Source of the DNA: Taibaiella sp.
Lineage (GTDB): Bacteria; Bacteroidota; Bacteroidia; Chitinophagales; Chitinophagaceae
Assembly (NCBI GenBank): GCA_019454705.1
Contig: JACFNS010000076.1
Coordinates: 1-8,731, forward strand
Direction of reading: 5' to 3'
DNA length: 8,731 nt
Below the pieces are notes generated by a model. The model searched no databases. It was not told where the DNA came from and saw only the letters and a program-made list of their open reading frames with translations. The position numbers and the translations under genes are program-made. The first letter of the stretch is position 1, and each line of letters begins with the position of its first letter. Positions 6,468 through 8,731 of this stretch are shown one piece after another.

Positions 6468-8336
6468 ATGAACCTTTTCAGTAAAGAACATCGCACAACA
6501 TGGGTGCACATAGTTATACTGGCAGCAGTTGTATTGCTCGCCTACAGCAAGGTATTTGGCGCAGGGTTCATGTCCTGGGACGATATAGATTATGTCTTCA
6601 ATACTCCTGATATTACAGGCTTTACAGCAGCGCACTTCCAAAACTGGTGGACGGAATATTATATAGGCAACTATCAACCCCTGCCTATGATGAGTTATGC
6701 GCTGGACTATGCCATAGGAGGCGATGAGCCATTTATATACCACTTCACCAATATTATTTGGCATATACTGGATGTGATATTATTGTACGCCTCTATGCGG
6801 CGCATGCAGCACTGTGTGTATGTGGCGCTGTTTGTGGCACTTTTGTTTGCCCTGCACCCGGTTCAGACGGAGAGTGTATCGTGGATAGCAGCGAGGAACA
6901 AGGTAATGAACGGTTTTTTCTTCCTCATGGCCATGTATATCTACATTGGTTATGTGCTGGACCATAAAAACAGGAAGCTGATATGGATATACCTATGCGC
7001 AATTGCAGCCTATTTGTGCAAGTTAACGGCAGTTACCCTGCCTTTTGCATTATTAGCTATAGACATATGGATGCATCGCCCGTTGAAAGACAAGAAGGTT
7101 TGGCTGGAAAAACTGCCATTGGTGCTGCTGGCTATACCTGTAGGTATTATCAATCTGCAGGCACAGGCTGAAGTATCGTTCCTGAATACCCACCCTGAAT
7201 TTAACTTCCTGCATACTGTCGTTTTTGCGGGGTATGCCTACGTGCAGTACATTATCAACCTGCTGGTGCCAGTTAAGTTATCAGTGTTGTACCCATATCC
7301 TACTGCTATCGGGGCTATACATATCATATACACAGTAATTGCAGCCGGCATTATTGCTTTGGGATTTATCGCATGGCGCCGGCAATGGTATGCTGTAGCA
7401 GGGGGTATATTATTTTATACTGTCAACATCGCTATTGTACTGCAGTTTGTACAGTTTGGCGAGGTGCTGATGGCGGACCGTTATCTGTACCTGGCATGTA
7501 TTGGTATCTGGTACCCCATAGTTTATCATGTCTATCATTATTTTTCGCAAAATCAATACAGAAAGACAGTCACAGGTATTATTGCCCTTTCTGTTATCTG
7601 TACGGTATATGGCATCGCCACTTTTGCACGCAATGATATCTGGCTGTCAGAGCTCAATTTCTGGAAATCTGTAACAGATAAGTTCCCTGAATCTTCGGTA
7701 GCGCAGAGCAGCCTGGGTGGGGTGTATATGAAAGAAGGAGATAACGCGGAGGCTTTAAGGCATATTGATGAAGCCATAAGGCTGGATGCAGCTAATTACA
7801 AGGCATGGTATAATAAAGGAGTGCTGCTGTTGCGTAATGGCAATAAACAAGAAGCCCTTGCTGCTTTGAATAAAGCCATCAGCCTGAAAGATTATGCCAA
7901 GGCATTGTTTACACGCGCATTACTCTATCAGCAAACTGGCAATTGCGGGGCAGCATTACAGGATGTAGAAAAAGTATTAGGCCAGGAACCATCTAATGCA
8001 CGCGCTCATTACATAAAAGCCGACTGTATAGAGCAGCAAGGTGATATAGAAACGGCTATGGCTGAATATTCAAAGGCTATTGTCATTGAGCCTATGGAGC
8101 CACTGTTCTACCTGCGTAGGGGGCTTATATTGGCACAACAAAACAAAAACAGGGAGGCAATCCGCGATATGAGCAGCGCCATTCAAATCAGGCCCGAGTA
8201 TGCTGAAGCATGGTACTGGCGTGGTATGATAAAATACCGCTCAGGCGAAATGCCTTGCGATGACCTGAACCAGGCACGCAATCTTGGCTTGCCCGAAGCC
8301 ACCGATGCATTGATGGAAATCTGCAATACGCACTAA
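6468..8336 (+). CDS. Polytopic membrane protein with C-terminal TPR repeats, TMTC/GT-C glycosyltransferase-like
   Basis: 622 aa in two parts. Residues 1-390 hold about ten hydrophobic helices. The first extramembrane loop carries SWDDIDYVFN (D38, D39, D41), the place where GT-C transferases have their catalytic acidic motif. It is followed by YQPLPMMSYALDY, YHFTNIIWHILD (91-102), HPVQTESVSWIAARNKV (130-146) and ADRYLYLACIG (336-346). These resemble, by recollection, the signatures of TMTC-type O-mannosyltransferases and related bacterial proteins. Residues about 410-610 form six TPR units, recognisable as AxYxKGVLLLRNGNxxEA and AWYWRGMIKYRSGE-like pairs, which probably face the periplasm and bind protein. 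A lipid-linked sugar donor and protein acceptor are therefore likely but unproven. The ATG at 6468 follows GGGGCG, one of the few Shine-Dalgarno-like stretches here. The start sits 41 bp after birA, so it may be co-transcribed. Its TAA overlaps the stop of the convergent amidotransferase gene. Confidence 0.82.
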   Translation: MNLFSKEHRTTWVHIVILAAVVLLAYSKVFGAGFMSWDDIDYVFNTPDITGFTAAHFQNWWTEYYIGNYQPLPMMSYALDYAIGGDEPFIYHFTNIIWHILDVILLYASMRRMQHCVYVALFVALLFALHPVQTESVSWIAARNKVMNGFFFLMAMYIYIGYVLDHKNRKLIWIYLCAIAAYLCKLTAVTLPFALLAIDIWMHRPLKDKKVWLEKLPLVLLAIPVGIINLQAQAEVSFLNTHPEFNFLHTVVFAGYAYVQYIINLLVPVKLSVLYPYPTAIGAIHIIYTVIAAGIIALGFIAWRRQWYAVAGGILFYTVNIAIVLQFVQFGEVLMADRYLYLACIGIWYPIVYHVYHYFSQNQYRKTVTGIIALSVICTVYGIATFARNDIWLSELNFWKSVTDKFPESSVAQSSLGGVYMKEGDNAEALRHIDEAIRLDAANYKAWYNKGVLLLRNGNKQEALAALNKAISLKDYAKALFTRALLYQQTGNCGAALQDVEKVLGQEPSNARAHYIKADCIEQQGDIETAMAEYSKAIVIEPMEPLFYLRRGLILAQQNKNREAIRDMSSAIQIRPEYAEAWYWRGMIKYRSGEMPCDDLNQARNLGLPEATDALMEICNTH

Positions 8337-8731
8337 TACATTTCAGCCCAATTCTTCAATATCTGCAGCCCGTCGTCAGTACCGATACTTTCCGGGTGAA
8401 ATTGTATGCCCGTACATGGATATTTTTCGTGTACTATGGCCATCACCACATTATCGTCGTCAGAGCTCGCCAGAACTTTCAGGCCGGTATTTTCCAATCC
8501 TTCAATAGCCAGTGAGTGATAACGCATGACCGTACAGGGAGACTGTATATTGCTGAACAAAGGGTGGTGGTTGTGAATGACATCGCTGGTTTTGCCATGC
8601 ATAGGATAGGGTATATGCACTAACTGGCCGCCAAAGAACATGCCTATAGCCTGGTGGCCCAGGCATACGCCCAGTATGGGTATTTTATCGTGAAAGTGCC
8701 TGATGGCATCCATAGTAATACCTGCCTGCAA
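8333..8731 (-). CDS. Glutamine amidotransferase, TrpG/PabA type (anthranilate or aminodeoxychorismate synthase component II), C-terminal part
   Basis: Class I glutamine amidotransferase subunit: it hydrolyses glutamine and passes ammonia to a chorismate-using partner (TrpE for tryptophan or PabB for folate). The frame is open at the right edge; the last codon there is TTG inside the gene, so the N-terminal third is missing and the true start is outside the window. Visible in the 132 residues: nucleophile elbow GVCLGHQAIG with Cys at 23, the chorismate-family signature MHGKTS (44-49), RYHSL (70-74), and the catalytic HPES with His112 and Glu114 followed by IGTDDG. The full triad is present, so the enzyme should be active. 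HGKTS and HPES-I are shared by TrpG and PabA, and many bacteria use one amphibolic subunit, so I give no symbol. The TAG stop overlaps the TAA of the convergent membrane gene by 2 bases (CTAA at 8333-8336). Confidence 0.9.
   Translation of the reverse strand: MQAGITMDAIRHFHDKIPILGVCLGHQAIGMFFGGQLVHIPYPMHGKTSDVIHNHHPLFSNIQSPCTVMRYHSLAIEGLENTGLKVLASSDDDNVVMAIVHEKYPCTGIQFHPESIGTDDGLQILKNWAEMY

Overview
The window looks like ordinary chromosome from a Bacteroidota bacterium, and the Chitinophagales/Sphingobacteriia side is my best guess. Several signs support this. FtsH has a Gly-Ala-rich linker after its second membrane segment, as Bacteroidota FtsH proteins do. The tmRNA tag reads GESNYAMAA. 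BirA is a short ligase without a DNA-binding domain. Two promoter-like sites match the Bacteroidota TTG...TAnnTTTG pattern. Shine-Dalgarno sequences are nearly absent. Family assignments come from motifs I can read; no database search was possible.

Layout, left to right. (1) The 3' part of a site-2 protease gene (rseP, + strand, cut by the left edge) ends 3 bp from a convergent class IV (HDAC11-like) deacetylase gene on the - strand. (2) Head-to-head with the deacetylase gene is ssrA (tmRNA, + strand), with its own recognisable promoter. It ends about 5 bp before the stop codon of a convergent family 2 glycosyltransferase gene (- strand). (3) Upstream of the glycosyltransferase on the - strand lies rsfS-ftsH, probably one operon, closed by a strong 17-bp hairpin that overlaps the ftsH stop codon. 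(4) birA (+ strand) diverges from rsfS with only 17 bp between the assigned starts. It is followed 41 bp later by a large membrane protein gene with C-terminal TPR repeats, resembling TMTC-type/GT-C glycosyltransferases. (5) The stop codon of that gene overlaps the stop codon of a convergent TrpG/PabA-type glutamine amidotransferase gene (- strand) that runs off the right edge.

Functionally the window mixes protein quality control (RseP, FtsH, tmRNA), translation control (RsfS and tmRNA), biotin-dependent carboxylation (BirA), chorismate metabolism (TrpG/PabA) and envelope or protein glycosylation (the GT2 and TMTC-like proteins). rsfS, ftsH and birA form a housekeeping neighbourhood that I recall from other Bacteroidota. 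I see no mobile element, CRISPR array, toxin-antitoxin pair or defence cassette, and no convincing undescribed system. The points most worth a second look are the overlapping divergent control region of birA/rsfS (rsfS has no ATG start), the almost gap-free convergent gene ends around ssrA and elsewhere, the bacterial HDAC11-like enzyme, and the TMTC-like protein.
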